Source: Mycobacterium montefiorense
GTDB taxonomy: Bacteria; Actinomycetota; Actinomycetes; Mycobacteriales; Mycobacteriaceae
Reading direction: 5' to 3'
DNA: 64,000 nucleotides
Assembly: GCF_003112775.1 (NCBI RefSeq)
Contig: NZ_BFCH01000008.1
Coordinates: 105,551-169,550 of the forward strand
Below, piece by piece: positions 1-9,735 of the stretch. The position numbers and the translations under genes are program-made. The first letter of the stretch is position 1. Every line of letters begins with the position of its first letter. The notes beneath the pieces were generated by a model. The model was not told the DNA's origin and ran no database searches. It was given only the letters and a program-made list of their open reading frames with translations.

Positions 1-17
1 CCGGTGTAACGAGCCAT
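1..17 (-). CDS. rpsD: 30S ribosomal protein S4, N-terminal fragment
   Basis: Only the first codons lie in the window. Read on the minus strand from the ATG ending at 17 they give M-A-R-Y-T-G, the usual mycobacterial S4 start. A GAGGAG ribosome binding site lies at about 22-27, between this start and the rpsK stop. S4 is a primary 16S rRNA binder and in many bacteria autoregulates the alpha operon. The position directly after rpsK is the standard order. The rest of the gene runs off the left edge. Confidence 0.85.
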
Positions 18-27
18 GATTCTCCTC

Positions 28-447
28 CTAGACCCTGCGTCGCTTGGGCGGGCGGCAGCCGTTGTGCGGCTGCGGGGTGACATCGGAGATCGCGCCGACC
101 TCCAGGCCCGCGGCCTGCAGCGAACGGATGGCGGTCTCGCGGCCCGAACCCGGGCCCTTCACGAACACGTCGACCTTCTTCACTCCGTGCTCCTGGGCCT
201 TGCGAGCGGCGTTCTCGGCAGCCAGCTGCGCCGCGAACGGAGTCGATTTCCGCGAGCCCTTGAAGCCGACGTGGCCCGACGACGCCCACGCGATGACGTT
301 GCCCTGTGGGTCGGTGATCGTCACGATCGTGTTGTTGAACGTGCTCTTGATGTGCGCCGCGCCGTGCGGGATGTTCTTCTTTTCCCGCTTGCGGGTCTTC
401 TGCCCCTTCTTAGGGGCCGACGCTGCTGCCTTCTTGGCTGGTGGCAT
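28..447 (-). CDS. rpsK: 30S ribosomal protein S11
   Basis: This 139-residue protein has the S11 core, with [19 protein letters not shown] near residues 44-62 and the basic C-terminus [13 protein letters not shown]. The Lys/Ala-rich N-terminal extension (about 25 residues) is usual in mycobacteria. S11 forms the platform of the 30S subunit near the mRNA exit and the Shine-Dalgarno helix. It lies 6 nt after rpsM and 10 nt before rpsD, so the three are almost certainly cotranscribed. Confidence 0.98.
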   Translation of the reverse strand: MPPAKKAAASAPKKGQKTRKREKKNIPHGAAHIKSTFNNTIVTITDPQGNVIAWASSGHVGFKGSRKSTPFAAQLAAENAARKAQEHGVKKVDVFVKGPGSGRETAIRSLQAAGLEVGAISDVTPQPHNGCRPPKRRRV

Positions 448-453
448 GGTCGG

Positions 454-828
454 TTACCTGGCCTTCTTCTTGCCGGCGATGGTGCGCTTGGGGCCCTTGC
501 GGGTACGCGCGTTGGTCTTGGTCCGCTGGCCACGCACCGGCAGGCCGCGACGGTGCCGCAGACCCTGGTAGCAGCCAATCTCGATCTTGCGGCGGATGTC
601 TGCCTGCACCTCGCGGCGCAGGTCACCCTCCACTTTGAGGTTGGCTTCGATGTAGTCACGCAGATGGGTCAGCTGGTCGTCGCTGAGGTCCCTGGTACGC
701 AGGTCCTTGTCGATCCCCGTTGCTTCCAGAATCTCGTTGGAACGGGTGCGGCCGACACCGAAGATGTAAGTCAGCGCGATCTCCATCCGCTTATCACGCG
801 GCAGATCGACGCCTACTAGTCGAGCCAT
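454..828 (-). CDS. rpsM: 30S ribosomal protein S13
   Basis: This 124-residue protein matches S13 throughout: the N-terminus [14 protein letters not shown], the helix-two-turn-helix region [14 protein letters not shown], and the tail with [20 protein letters not shown] and a Lys-rich end. S13 sits in the 30S head and contacts the P-site tRNA and 5S/L5 bridge. The ATG at 828 is preceded by an AGAGGAAA purine stretch at about 840-847. A 170-nt structured spacer separates it from rpmJ. Confidence 0.98.
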   Translation of the reverse strand: MARLVGVDLPRDKRMEIALTYIFGVGRTRSNEILEATGIDKDLRTRDLSDDQLTHLRDYIEANLKVEGDLRREVQADIRRKIEIGCYQGLRHRRGLPVRGQRTKTNARTRKGPKRTIAGKKKAR

Positions 829-914
829 AGGTGGCGTTTCCTCTTTTTCTAGGCGGAGGTCTTATCCCAGTCCGTTCCCGATGTGTCGGGGCCCGGCCTC
901 CGACCGGGCGTGGG

Positions 915-948
915 TGAGCGGTCCATCTCTATAGATGCCAGCCGCTCA
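915..948. other. nested hairpin in the rpmJ-rpsM spacer (possible leader or attenuator)
   Basis: Outer arms TGAGCGG (915-921) and CCGCTCA (942-948) pair perfectly. Inside them CATCT (924-928) and AGATG (933-937) pair around the tetraloop CTAT. The element lies in the 170-nt gap upstream of rpsM on the transcribed strand. In E. coli, S4 represses the alpha operon by binding the leader before rpsM, so a regulatory leader here is plausible. That is inference from position and pairing only. Confidence 0.45.
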
Positions 949-998
949 GTGGTACTGGGAGGTCTGCATTCAGTTGTGGGTATTGCTCAGCCTGGCTG

Positions 999-1112
999 TT
1001 AGCCCTGGCGCTGCTTGTGGCGCGGATCGGAGCAGATCACCATGACCCGCCCGTGCCGACGGATCACCCTGCACTTATCGCAAATCGGCTTCACGCTGGG
1101 GTTGACCTTCAC
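999..1112 (-). CDS. rpmJ: 50S ribosomal protein L36
   Basis: A 37-codon gene read from a GTG ending at 1112 to a TAA at 999-1001. The product is [17 protein letters not shown] followed by [20 protein letters not shown]. It carries the zinc-ribbon ligands C-x2-C ... C-x4-H of the zinc-binding (C+) form of L36. It lies 33 nt after infA, the normal order of the alpha operon. The first codon is GTG in DNA, so Met is assumed by initiation. Confidence 0.97.
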
Positions 1113-1145
1113 GGCTTTTCGATCCTGTTCTCGTCTGTTGGTTGG

Positions 1146-1367
1146 TTACTTGTACCGGTACACGATGCGGCCCCGGGACAGGTCGTAGGGAGACAACTCC
1201 ACCACCACCCGGTCCTCGGGCAGGATGCGGATGTAGTGCTGCCGCATCTTGCCGCTGATGTGGGCAAGCACCTTGTGACCGTTTTCCAGCTCAATGCGGA
1301 ACATCGCATTGGGCAGCGGCTCGACCACCCGGCCCTCGACCTCGATGGCGCCGTCCTTCTTGGCCAT
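1146..1367 (-). CDS. infA: translation initiation factor IF-1
   Basis: This 73-residue protein is a single OB-fold with the canonical IF-1 sequence ([61 protein letters not shown]). IF-1 binds the 30S A site during initiation. It is the first gene of the minus-strand infA-rpmJ-rpsM-rpsK-rpsD group. The promoter should lie in 1368-1625, shared with the divergent flavoprotein gene. In the ancestral order map would precede infA, but here accessory genes do. Confidence 0.98.
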
Positions 1368-1625
1368 AACTTCTCGTCAAATCCTCGTCGTTTAGTTTCG
1401 TGTTCGTCTGCGCCAACAACGGCACAGCATTCACACCGACTTTGGAACGTGAGCCGGTGACAGGAAATTCCTCGGGAACGGACACACAAAAAAGCCGGCG
1501 CGGAATGACGCACCGTCGGTCCATGTTACCCGCTGGAACGGTGTGGCCAAAATCCGCGATCAGAGCGCTCGCGCGCCCCACCTCGGCCCACCATACCGGG
1601 CCTGACAAGCGCATACTTGACCCCG

Positions 1626-3302
1626 ATGACACGTCCCTTTGATGGCGCCGCGCAGTCGCGTAAACCGGTGATCCTTACCGTCGACGACGATCCCGCGGTA
1701 TCCCGCGCCGTGGCCCGGGACTTGCGGCGCAAATACGGCGAGGATCACCGCATCGTGCGCGCGGAGTCGGGCGCCGAGGCGCTCGACTCCCTCAAGCAGC
1801 TCAAACTGCGCGGGGAAACGGTCGCGGCACTCGTCGCTGACTACCGGATGCCGCAGATGACGGGTATCGAGTTCCTCGAGCATGCGATGGACCTGTACCC
1901 GTCGGCGCGGCGCATCCTGTTGACCGCCTACGCCGACACCCACGCCGCGATCGATGCGATCAACGTCGTCGATCTCGACCATTACTTGCTCAAACCATGG
2001 GATCCGCCGGAGGAAAAGCTCTACCCCGTCATCGACGCGCTGCTGGAAGCCTGGCGCGCGGCGCCCGACCACCCCATCCCGCACACCAAGGTGATCGGGC
2101 ATCGGTGGTCGGCGCGGTCCTGGGAGGTCCGCGACTTCCTAGCGCGCAATGGGCTGCACTACTCCTGGTTCATGGCCGACGAACCCGAGGGCGAGCGGCT
2201 GCTCAACGCCGCCGGCGCCGACAGCCTGCGGCTGCCCGTCGTGGTCACCGAACACGGCGACCCGCTGGTGGAACCGTCCGATGCGGAACTGGCCGACAAG
2301 CTGGGGTTGACCACCACGCCGTCGCAGGAGTTCTACGACCTAATCGTCATCGGCGGCGGTCCCGCGGGACTGGCCGCCGCGGTCTACGGCGCGTCGGAAG
2401 GCCTGCGCACGGTGCTCATCGAGCGCACCGCGACCGGCGGCCAGGCCGGACAGAGCTCGCGGATCGAGAACTACTTGGGCTTTCCGGACGGGGTCTCGGG
2501 TGGCCAGCTGGCCGAGCGGGCGCGCCGGCAGGCCGAGAAGTTCGGCGCCGAGCTCATCACCGCCCGTAAGGCGATCGCCCTGGAGGTGAACGGACCCAAG
2601 CGCACCGTGCGGTTCGCCGACGGCGGCTTCGTCGACGCGCACGCGGTCATCCTCGCCACCGGCGTCGCCTACCGAAATCTCGACGCCGAGGGGTGCAACG
2701 AGCTGACCGGCTGCGGCGTCTACTACGGTGCGGCCATCTCCATCGCGTCGGACTGCGAGGAGGAAGAGGTCTACGTGATCGGCGGGGCCAACTCCGCGGG
2801 TCAGGCCGCGATGTACCTGTCGCGGACGGCCAAGTCGGTCAACATCGTGGTGCGCGCCCCGTCGTTGCAGGCGTCGATGTCGTACTACTTAATCCAGCAG
2901 ATCGAGGCGAACCCCAAGATCAATGTGCTGACCTGCACCGAGGTGCAGCGCGCCACCGGCGACGGCCACCTGGAGAAGCTGACGCTGGTCAACAACCGGA
3001 CCGAGGAAATCGAGGAAGTCTCCTGCGCCCGGATGTTCATCTTCATCGGCGCCGCCCCGCGCACCGACTGGCTGGACGGGGTGCTCGCCCGCGACGACCA
3101 CGGCTTCATCCTGACCGGCCCGGATCTGCGCAACGTGTGCGGCTGGACATTGGATCGCCCACCGCATCACCTGGAAACCAGCGTGCCGGGCGTGTTCGCC
3201 ACCGGCGACGTCCGCTCCACGTCTGCCAAACGGGTGGCGGCCGCCGTCGGTGAAGGGTCGATGGCCGTGATGCTGGTCCACCGCTACTTGGCGGAATCAT
3301 GA
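1626..3302 (+). CDS. response-regulator receiver fused to a thioredoxin-reductase-like flavoprotein
   Basis: Three domains in 558 residues. Residues 15-125 form a receiver with the DDD acid pocket at 20-22, phosphoacceptor Asp72 (ADYRMP), Thr100 and Lys123 (LKPW). About 150-225 is a glutaredoxin-like module, but the usual CxxC stretch reads HRWSARSW. From about 238 there is an FAD/NAD(P) thioredoxin-reductase fold with GGGPAGLAAA, a second Rossmann motif (VIGGANSAGQ) and a C-terminal ATGD motif. The redox CxxC of thioredoxin reductase is replaced by GAAI at about 368-371, so neither dithiol centre is present. The stop overlaps the histidine kinase start (ATGA), indicating a cognate pair. Start choice: ATG 1626, with CATACT at 1612-1617 as a possible -10 for a leaderless mRNA; TTG 1617 is the alternative. 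Confidence 0.85.
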   Translation: MTRPFDGAAQSRKPVILTVDDDPAVSRAVARDLRRKYGEDHRIVRAESGAEALDSLKQLKLRGETVAALVADYRMPQMTGIEFLEHAMDLYPSARRILLTAYADTHAAIDAINVVDLDHYLLKPWDPPEEKLYPVIDALLEAWRAAPDHPIPHTKVIGHRWSARSWEVRDFLARNGLHYSWFMADEPEGERLLNAAGADSLRLPVVVTEHGDPLVEPSDAELADKLGLTTTPSQEFYDLIVIGGGPAGLAAAVYGASEGLRTVLIERTATGGQAGQSSRIENYLGFPDGVSGGQLAERARRQAEKFGAELITARKAIALEVNGPKRTVRFADGGFVDAHAVILATGVAYRNLDAEGCNELTGCGVYYGAAISIASDCEEEEVYVIGGANSAGQAAMYLSRTAKSVNIVVRAPSLQASMSYYLIQQIEANPKINVLTCTEVQRATGDGHLEKLTLVNNRTEEIEEVSCARMFIFIGAAPRTDWLDGVLARDDHGFILTGPDLRNVCGWTLDRPPHHLETSVPGVFATGDVRSTSAKRVAAAVGEGSMAVMLVHRYLAES

Positions 3303-4810
3303 CCGCCAACATGCCGTGTCAGCCCGACGAGCTGCGCAGCCTGTTCCTGTTCGAGGCCCTGACCGACGAACAGCTCGCGGTGTTGTGCAGCCAGGGCCAC
3401 ATCGAGGACTACCAGCCGGGCCCGATCTGCGTCGAAGGCGAACCGGCGACGTGCTTTTACGTAATGATCTCCGGCGAGCTGATGATGTCCAAGCTCTCCG
3501 GCGGGCAGGACATCGAAACCAATCGCACCTCGCAGCGCGGCGTCTACTGCGGCGCGTGGCGGGCGTTCACCGGCGGGAAGCAGAAGAACTACGACGCCTC
3601 GGTCCACGTGACCAAGCCGTCGCGCTTCTTCGTGATGGACGCGCCCGTCTTCGCCCAGTTCATGCGCGACCAGTTCCCGATGGCAGTCCACCTGCTCGAC
3701 GGCATCGCCGTCGGCACCGACCGGACCCGCCGGATCATCGACAACCGGGAGAAGCTCCTGGCGCTGGGCCGGCTCTCGGCCGGGCTGACCCATCAGCTCA
3801 ACAACCCGGCCGCGGCGATCTCTAGGGCCGCGTCGGATCTGCGCGAGCGAGTGGCCAATATGCGGCACAAGCTGGCCATGCTTGCCGACGGCACCGTCTC
3901 ACCCGAGGCGCTCAGCGCCCTGGTGCGCCTGCAAGATCGGGTCGCCGAGCAGGTCGCCAAAGTCGCGTCGCAGCACTTGAGCGCGATCGAGACCTCCGAC
4001 CGTGAAGACGCCGTCGGCGACTGGCTGGACGACCACGGCATCGACGGCGGCTGGGACATCGCGCCGACGTTCGTCGAGGGTGGCATCGACACCGATTGGC
4101 TGGAGCGGATTTCCACGGTTACCGAGGAACTCGCGTCGACATCGCTGGAGCAGGCGATCCGATGGATCAACTACACCATCGAAGGCGAACTGCTGATGAA
4201 CCAGATTCTGGAAGCCAGCAAGCGGATTTCGGCGCTGGTCGCCGATGCCAAGCAGTATTCGCAAATGGATAGGGCGCCATTCCAGGTGACCAACGTGCAC
4301 GACCTGCTGTACAGCACGCTGGTGATGTTCGCCGACCGGTTGACCAAGGACACGGACAAGGACTCCAAGGCGATCAACGTCGTCAAGGATATCGACAAAT
4401 CACTTCCCGAAATCCCTTGCTATCCAGCAGATCTCAACCAGGTGTGGACCAACATCATCGACAACGCGATCGCCGCGATGCGTGACACGGGTGGCACGCT
4501 GACCGTCCGCACCTGCCGCTACGGCGAGAACATGGCCCGGGTCGAGATCTGTGACACCGGGCCGGGAATCCCCGCAGAAATCCGCGAGCACATCTTCGAG
4601 CCGTTCTTCACCACCAAACCGTTCGGCGAAGGCACCGGCCTCGGGCTTGACCTCGCCTTCAACATCGTCGTGAAGAAACATCACGGGGATCTGCGGGTGG
4701 AATCGAAGCCCGGCGATACCCGGTTCATCGTGCTGCTGCCGCTGCAGCGCCCGGCCGCTGCGGATGTCGCCGCCACGGACGACGACATCGAGGAAGCCGA
4801 CTCGCAATAG
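3299..4810 (+). CDS. cyclic-nucleotide-domain sensor histidine kinase
   Basis: 503 residues without clear membrane segments. Residues 10-130 resemble a CRP/cNMP-binding beta-roll ([22 protein letters not shown]). A dimerisation helix follows with [18 protein letters not shown], in which His165 is the likely phosphorylation site. The C-terminal GHKL ATPase has an N box ([12 protein letters not shown]), G1 ([10 protein letters not shown]), the F box (EPFFTTKP) and G2 ([10 protein letters not shown]). It is translationally coupled to the upstream receiver-flavoprotein by an ATGA overlap. I infer that it senses a ligand through the cNMP-like domain and phosphorylates the neighbouring receiver. 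Cyclic nucleotide binding itself is not shown. Confidence 0.88.
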   Translation: MTANMPCQPDELRSLFLFEALTDEQLAVLCSQGHIEDYQPGPICVEGEPATCFYVMISGELMMSKLSGGQDIETNRTSQRGVYCGAWRAFTGGKQKNYDASVHVTKPSRFFVMDAPVFAQFMRDQFPMAVHLLDGIAVGTDRTRRIIDNREKLLALGRLSAGLTHQLNNPAAAISRAASDLRERVANMRHKLAMLADGTVSPEALSALVRLQDRVAEQVAKVASQHLSAIETSDREDAVGDWLDDHGIDGGWDIAPTFVEGGIDTDWLERISTVTEELASTSLEQAIRWINYTIEGELLMNQILEASKRISALVADAKQYSQMDRAPFQVTNVHDLLYSTLVMFADRLTKDTDKDSKAINVVKDIDKSLPEIPCYPADLNQVWTNIIDNAIAAMRDTGGTLTVRTCRYGENMARVEICDTGPGIPAEIREHIFEPFFTTKPFGEGTGLGLDLAFNIVVKKHHGDLRVESKPGDTRFIVLLPLQRPAAADVAATDDDIEEADSQ

Positions 4811-4848
4811 CGAGGAATAGCGTCACGATCGGCGCGGTTTGAGACGTC

Positions 4849-5700
4849 ATGACCGATGCAGCTGCAAGCAAACCCAATCTCGGCCGGTTCGGATCGTTCG
4901 GACGGGGCGTAACGCCCCAGCAGGCCAAAGAAATCGAGTCCCTTGGCTACGGAGCCGTCTGGGTAGGGGGTTCCCCGCCCGCTGAGCTGGCGTGGGTGGA
5001 GCCCATCCTGAAAGCGACGACCACGTTGCAGGTGGCCACCGGAATCGTGAACATCTGGACCGCGCCCGCCAAGGAGGTAGCCGAGTCGTTCCACCGGATC
5101 GACAAGGCGTACCCGGACCGCTTTCTGCTCGGTATCGGTGTCGGCCACCGCGAGGTGATCAGCGAATACCAGAAGCCCTACGACGCGCTGGTGGAGTACT
5201 TGGACCGCCTTGACGACTACGGGGTGCCCGCCCATCGCCGGGTGGTGGCCGCCCTGGGCCCGCGCGTGCTGGGAGTCTCGGCGCAACGCAGTGCGGGCGC
5301 GCACCCGTATCTGACCACTCCGGAGCACACCGCGCACGCACGTGAGCTGATCGGCCCGTCGGCGTTTCTGGCGCCCGAGCACAAGGTGGTGCTGACGACC
5401 GACGCCGACGCGGCCCGCGCAGTCGGGCGCAAGGCCCTGGACATGTACTTCAACCTGGTCAACTACCGCAACAACTGGAAGCGGTCGGGCTTTGCCGACG
5501 ACGAGGTCGTGCGGCCGGGCAGCGACCGGCTGGTCGATGCGGTGGTGGCCTACGGCACCCCCGACGCGATCGCCGCACGGCTTAACGAGCACGTCGCGGC
5601 CGGTGCCGACCATGTGCCTGTGCAGGTCCTGACCAAAGATGAAAACCTGGTCTCGGCACTTGCCGAATTGGCGGGGCCGCTTGGACTGAACCGCTCGTAA
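4849..5700 (+). CDS. LLM-class F420-dependent oxidoreductase, Rv3463-like (copy 1)
   Basis: 283 residues with a luciferase-like TIM-barrel pattern: GYGAVWVGGSP, LQVATGIVNIWT, RFLLGIGVGH, VVAYGTPDAIAARLNEH. From memory it resembles M. tuberculosis Rv3463, which also lies between infA and rmlB. The family uses cofactor F420 for hydride transfer; the substrate is unknown. A second homologous copy follows after 22 nt. It starts 38 nt after the histidine kinase gene and may be in the same transcript. Confidence 0.85.
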   Translation: MTDAAASKPNLGRFGSFGRGVTPQQAKEIESLGYGAVWVGGSPPAELAWVEPILKATTTLQVATGIVNIWTAPAKEVAESFHRIDKAYPDRFLLGIGVGHREVISEYQKPYDALVEYLDRLDDYGVPAHRRVVAALGPRVLGVSAQRSAGAHPYLTTPEHTAHARELIGPSAFLAPEHKVVLTTDADAARAVGRKALDMYFNLVNYRNNWKRSGFADDEVVRPGSDRLVDAVVAYGTPDAIAARLNEHVAAGADHVPVQVLTKDENLVSALAELAGPLGLNRS

Positions 5701-5722
5701 CCAACCGCGGAGGGGAACCTCG

Positions 5723-6589
5723 ATGAACGACGCCGCAGCACTGAAGCCCAACCTCGGCCGCTATGGTGCGTGGCTGCCCACTCGTTCGGTGACACCCGAG
5801 CTGGCGGCCAAGATCGAAGCGCTCGGGTACCCGAGCGCTTGGATCGGCGGATCGCCGGACGCCGAACTGGCTTGGGTGGAACCGGCTTTGGCGCAGACCA
5901 GCTCGCTGCAGCTGGCCACCGGCATCGTCAACATCTGGACGGCGGCCGCCAAACCCGTCGCCGAATCCTTCAAGCGCATCGAAAGTGCTTACCCCGGAAG
6001 GTTTTTGCTTGGCCTCGGAGTTGGCCACCCCGAACACACCCAGGAGTACGTCAAGCCTTACGCCGCGCTGGTCGGTTACCTCGATGCTCTCGACGAGGCG
6101 CTGGTGCCGACCAGCCGGCGGGTGCTCGCCGCGCTCGGGCCCAAGGTGTTGGCGCTGTCCGCGGAGCGCAGCGCCGGGGCTCACCCGTACCTGACCACAC
6201 CGGAACACACCGCCAAGGCGCGCAAACAGCTGGGCAATTCGGTGTTCTTGGCCCCGGAACACAAGGTGGTGCTGACGACCGACCGCGACGAAGCGCTTGC
6301 CGCCGGCCGCGGGCTCGTCGAGCACTATCTGGGGCTGAGTAACTACGTCAACAACTGGCTGCGACTGGGGTTCACCGAGGACGACGTGCGCAAGCCGGGC
6401 AGCGACCGGCTGATCGAGGCGGTGGTGGCCTACGGCACCCCGGAGACCATCGTGAAACGACTCAACGAGCACCTCGAGGCCGGCGCCGACCACGTCGCGA
6501 TCCAGGTGCTGGGCGGCTACAACGAAGAGACACTGCTGCCTGCGCTGAGTGAACTTGCCAAGCCGCTTGGGCTGACCCCCGCAAGCTGA
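5723..6589 (+). CDS. LLM-class F420-dependent oxidoreductase, Rv3463-like (copy 2)
   Basis: 288 residues, clearly paralogous to the preceding gene along its whole length. Shared blocks include LATGIVNIWTA, SAGAHPYLTTPEHTA, LAPEHKVVLTTD, KPGSDRL and VVAYGTPE. The ATG at 5723 follows a GGAGGGGAACC ribosome binding site. The two copies differ mainly at the N-terminus and in the 300-nt centre, so the duplication is not very recent. rmlB starts 26 nt later. Confidence 0.85.
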   Translation: MNDAAALKPNLGRYGAWLPTRSVTPELAAKIEALGYPSAWIGGSPDAELAWVEPALAQTSSLQLATGIVNIWTAAAKPVAESFKRIESAYPGRFLLGLGVGHPEHTQEYVKPYAALVGYLDALDEALVPTSRRVLAALGPKVLALSAERSAGAHPYLTTPEHTAKARKQLGNSVFLAPEHKVVLTTDRDEALAAGRGLVEHYLGLSNYVNNWLRLGFTEDDVRKPGSDRLIEAVVAYGTPETIVKRLNEHLEAGADHVAIQVLGGYNEETLLPALSELAKPLGLTPAS

Positions 6590-6606
6590 TCGCGACCCTC
6601 GGATAG

Positions 6607-7611
<1,005 letters not shown>

Positions 7612-7612
7612 G

Positions 7613-8224
7613 ATGGATGTTCGCGAACTCAAAGTGCCCGGGGCTTGGGAGATCACTCCGAAAGTTCACGGCGATTCCCGCGGCATCTTCTTCGAATGGC
7701 TCAAAGACAGCGATTTCAGCTCCGTCACCGGTCATGGGTTGAATGTGCAGCAGGCCAATTGCTCGGTGTCGTCCGCCGGCGTCCTGCGGGGTATTCACTT
7801 CGCCCAGGTGCCCCCTAGCCAGGCCAAATATGTGACCTGTGTGAGCGGCGCGGTATTCGACGTGGTGGTCGATATTCGGGTGGGCTCTCCGACGTTCCTC
7901 CAGTGGGACGCGGTGCTGCTCGACGACAAGGATCACAGAACGATCTACGTCTCGGAAGGTCTTGGGCACGGTTTCCTTGTTCTGCAGGATAATTCGACGG
8001 TGATGTATTTGTGCTCGGCGGAATACACCCCACAACGCGAACACACCATCCTTGCCACCGACCCGGCGCTGGGCATCGACTGGCCGCTGGTCGATGGAGC
8101 CGCACCCAGCTTTTCGGACCGCGATGCCGCCGCCCCCAGCTTCGACGAAGTGCGCGCGGCGGGTCTACTGCCCAGCTGGGACGAGACGCAGAAGTTTGTC
8201 GCGGACCTGCGCGGTCACGCCTGA
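7613..8224 (+). CDS. rmlC: dTDP-4-dehydrorhamnose 3,5-epimerase
   Basis: 203 residues with the RmlC cupin pattern: GDSRGIFFEWLKD, QQANCSVSSAGVLRGIHF (catalytic His), KYVTCVSGAVFDVVVDIRVGSPTF, and the C-terminal IDWPL region. It epimerises dTDP-4-keto-6-deoxyglucose at C3 and C5. It follows rmlB by 1 nt (TGAGATG), so the two are coupled as in Rv3464-Rv3465. The downstream neighbour is the first of six membrane acyltransferases. Confidence 0.96.
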   Translation: MDVRELKVPGAWEITPKVHGDSRGIFFEWLKDSDFSSVTGHGLNVQQANCSVSSAGVLRGIHFAQVPPSQAKYVTCVSGAVFDVVVDIRVGSPTFLQWDAVLLDDKDHRTIYVSEGLGHGFLVLQDNSTVMYLCSAEYTPQREHTILATDPALGIDWPLVDGAAPSFSDRDAAAPSFDEVRAAGLLPSWDETQKFVADLRGHA

Positions 8225-8421
8225 GGCAGCAGCGCTACGAATAACGCAAGACAACCGGCCATCAGGCTTTCCACGTTGTCGCCACCCGCCCTTAGCGAAA
8301 CAGCGACATCGGGTTGGTATTAAACCCGAGATTGTCGGGGGTTCATCGGCTACCTTGGGCATTCCGTGCGGAAAATCTGCCCGACTGCGCGGGGGGTCGA
8401 CAACAGATACGGATAGTGCAG

Positions 8422-9552
8422 ATGAAGCTTGCGGAGGTCTTCAATCCCCGATGTAACGCGCTGAACCTTTTTCGGTTGGGGCTGGCCTCCGAGGTCATGC
8501 TGTTTCACTCCTGGCCGATCACGGGCCACATGCCGCCGCACGCACTGCTCCAGCTGATGTTCGCGGTCGGTGTTGACGGGTTCTTTGCGATCTCGGGATT
8601 CCTGATCACCGCAAGTTGGCTCCGCGACCCGCGCGTCCGCGACTATCTCACCGCCCGAGCTCTACGCATCCTGCCCGGGCTCTACGTCTGCCTGATCATC
8701 ACCGCGTTCGTGTTCGCCCCTCTCAGCGTCGCGGTTCAGGGTGGTTCGCCCGCGAAACTACTGCTGTCCACCGCGCCGTTCGAATATGTCTTGAAAAACG
8801 CCACTCTGGTGTCGGTGCTTCAGTTCGATGTCGCCGGGACGCCGCTGCAGGTCGCATCGCCGGGAGTCTGGAACGCTTCGCTGTGGTCCCTCATCTGGGA
8901 AGTCCTGTGTTACTTCATGGTTGCCGTTATCGGCATCCTCGGCCTCGCCAATCACCGATGGGTTACACCGGCGATCCTGGCGCTCGCGGTCGTTGCAGCG
9001 ATGTTCTTGCCGCCGCTTACCTTCCCCGGGTCATGGACCATCCCTCAGCTCGCGGTGCGCTCGGCCATCATGTTTTCCGCCGGCGCCCTGATGTATCAGT
9101 GGAAAGACGTGATTCCCGCCCGCTGGTCCCTCGTCGCTGCGAGCGTGGTCGTCGTCGTCGCCGCGAGCGTCCTGTTGCCCGATTACCGCGTGGTCGCCGC
9201 CCTTCCGCTGGCATATACCGTCATCGTTTCGGGTTCGCTGATCCGCAACACACGCACGACATTGCGTACGGACCTGTCCTACGGCGTCTACATCTACGCA
9301 TTTCCGACTCAGCAGCTGCTGGTCGTGCTTGGGCTCGGTGGCCTGCACCCGGCCGTGTTCTTCGTCGTCGCACTTTGCACTACCCTGCCGCTGGCCGCGA
9401 TGAGCTGGTTCAGCATCGAAAAGCCCTCGATGGCGCTGAAGTCTCGTCTTAAACAGAAGTGGTCTGCTCGAGCCCGCCCCCAAGCTGACGCCCCCTCGGT
9501 GGCGGACCCCACTGCCGGGCAGTCGACTCCAGGTAGCCATGGCACACGGTAG
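8422..9552 (+). CDS. membrane acyltransferase 3 family protein, paralogue 1 of 6
   Basis: 376 residues with about ten hydrophobic segments, the OafA/YrhL-type acyltransferase fold. Family landmarks are the N-terminal EVMLFHSWPITGH (conserved His), VGVDGFFAISGFLITASW, RALRILPGLYVCL, LMYQWKDVIPARWSLV and the C-terminal SWFSIEKPSM. Such proteins transfer acetyl or other acyl groups to sugars or lipids at the membrane. ATG 8422 is chosen because all paralogues begin M-K-L-x-x-[VI]-F-[ND]-P there; an in-frame extension upstream is not conserved. It lies about 200 nt after rmlC. Confidence 0.88.
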   Translation: MKLAEVFNPRCNALNLFRLGLASEVMLFHSWPITGHMPPHALLQLMFAVGVDGFFAISGFLITASWLRDPRVRDYLTARALRILPGLYVCLIITAFVFAPLSVAVQGGSPAKLLLSTAPFEYVLKNATLVSVLQFDVAGTPLQVASPGVWNASLWSLIWEVLCYFMVAVIGILGLANHRWVTPAILALAVVAAMFLPPLTFPGSWTIPQLAVRSAIMFSAGALMYQWKDVIPARWSLVAASVVVVVAASVLLPDYRVVAALPLAYTVIVSGSLIRNTRTTLRTDLSYGVYIYAFPTQQLLVVLGLGGLHPAVFFVVALCTTLPLAAMSWFSIEKPSMALKSRLKQKWSARARPQADAPSVADPTAGQSTPGSHGTR

Positions 9553-9735
9553 CCCGGCCGGCCTGCACTCAAACGAAACCGGTTCGGCTCTGAACAGTCC
9601 AAGTCCGGCCGATCCTGGTGGTGCCGCGGTAGAAAACGGCGGCGCCACTCCGGTGACGCGAGTGCAAACAAGGGGCGAATACGCTTAGATGCAAAGACGA
9701 ATAGCGCCGGGAACACGGACGACTGGTGACAGCCT

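Noticed and set aside
8961..8969. A third exact GGTTACACC (reverse GGTGTAACC) inside acyltransferase 1
   Set aside because: It lies in coding sequence and the matching -10-like block is absent 15 nt away, so it is treated as chance. It shows that the 9-mer alone is weak evidence.
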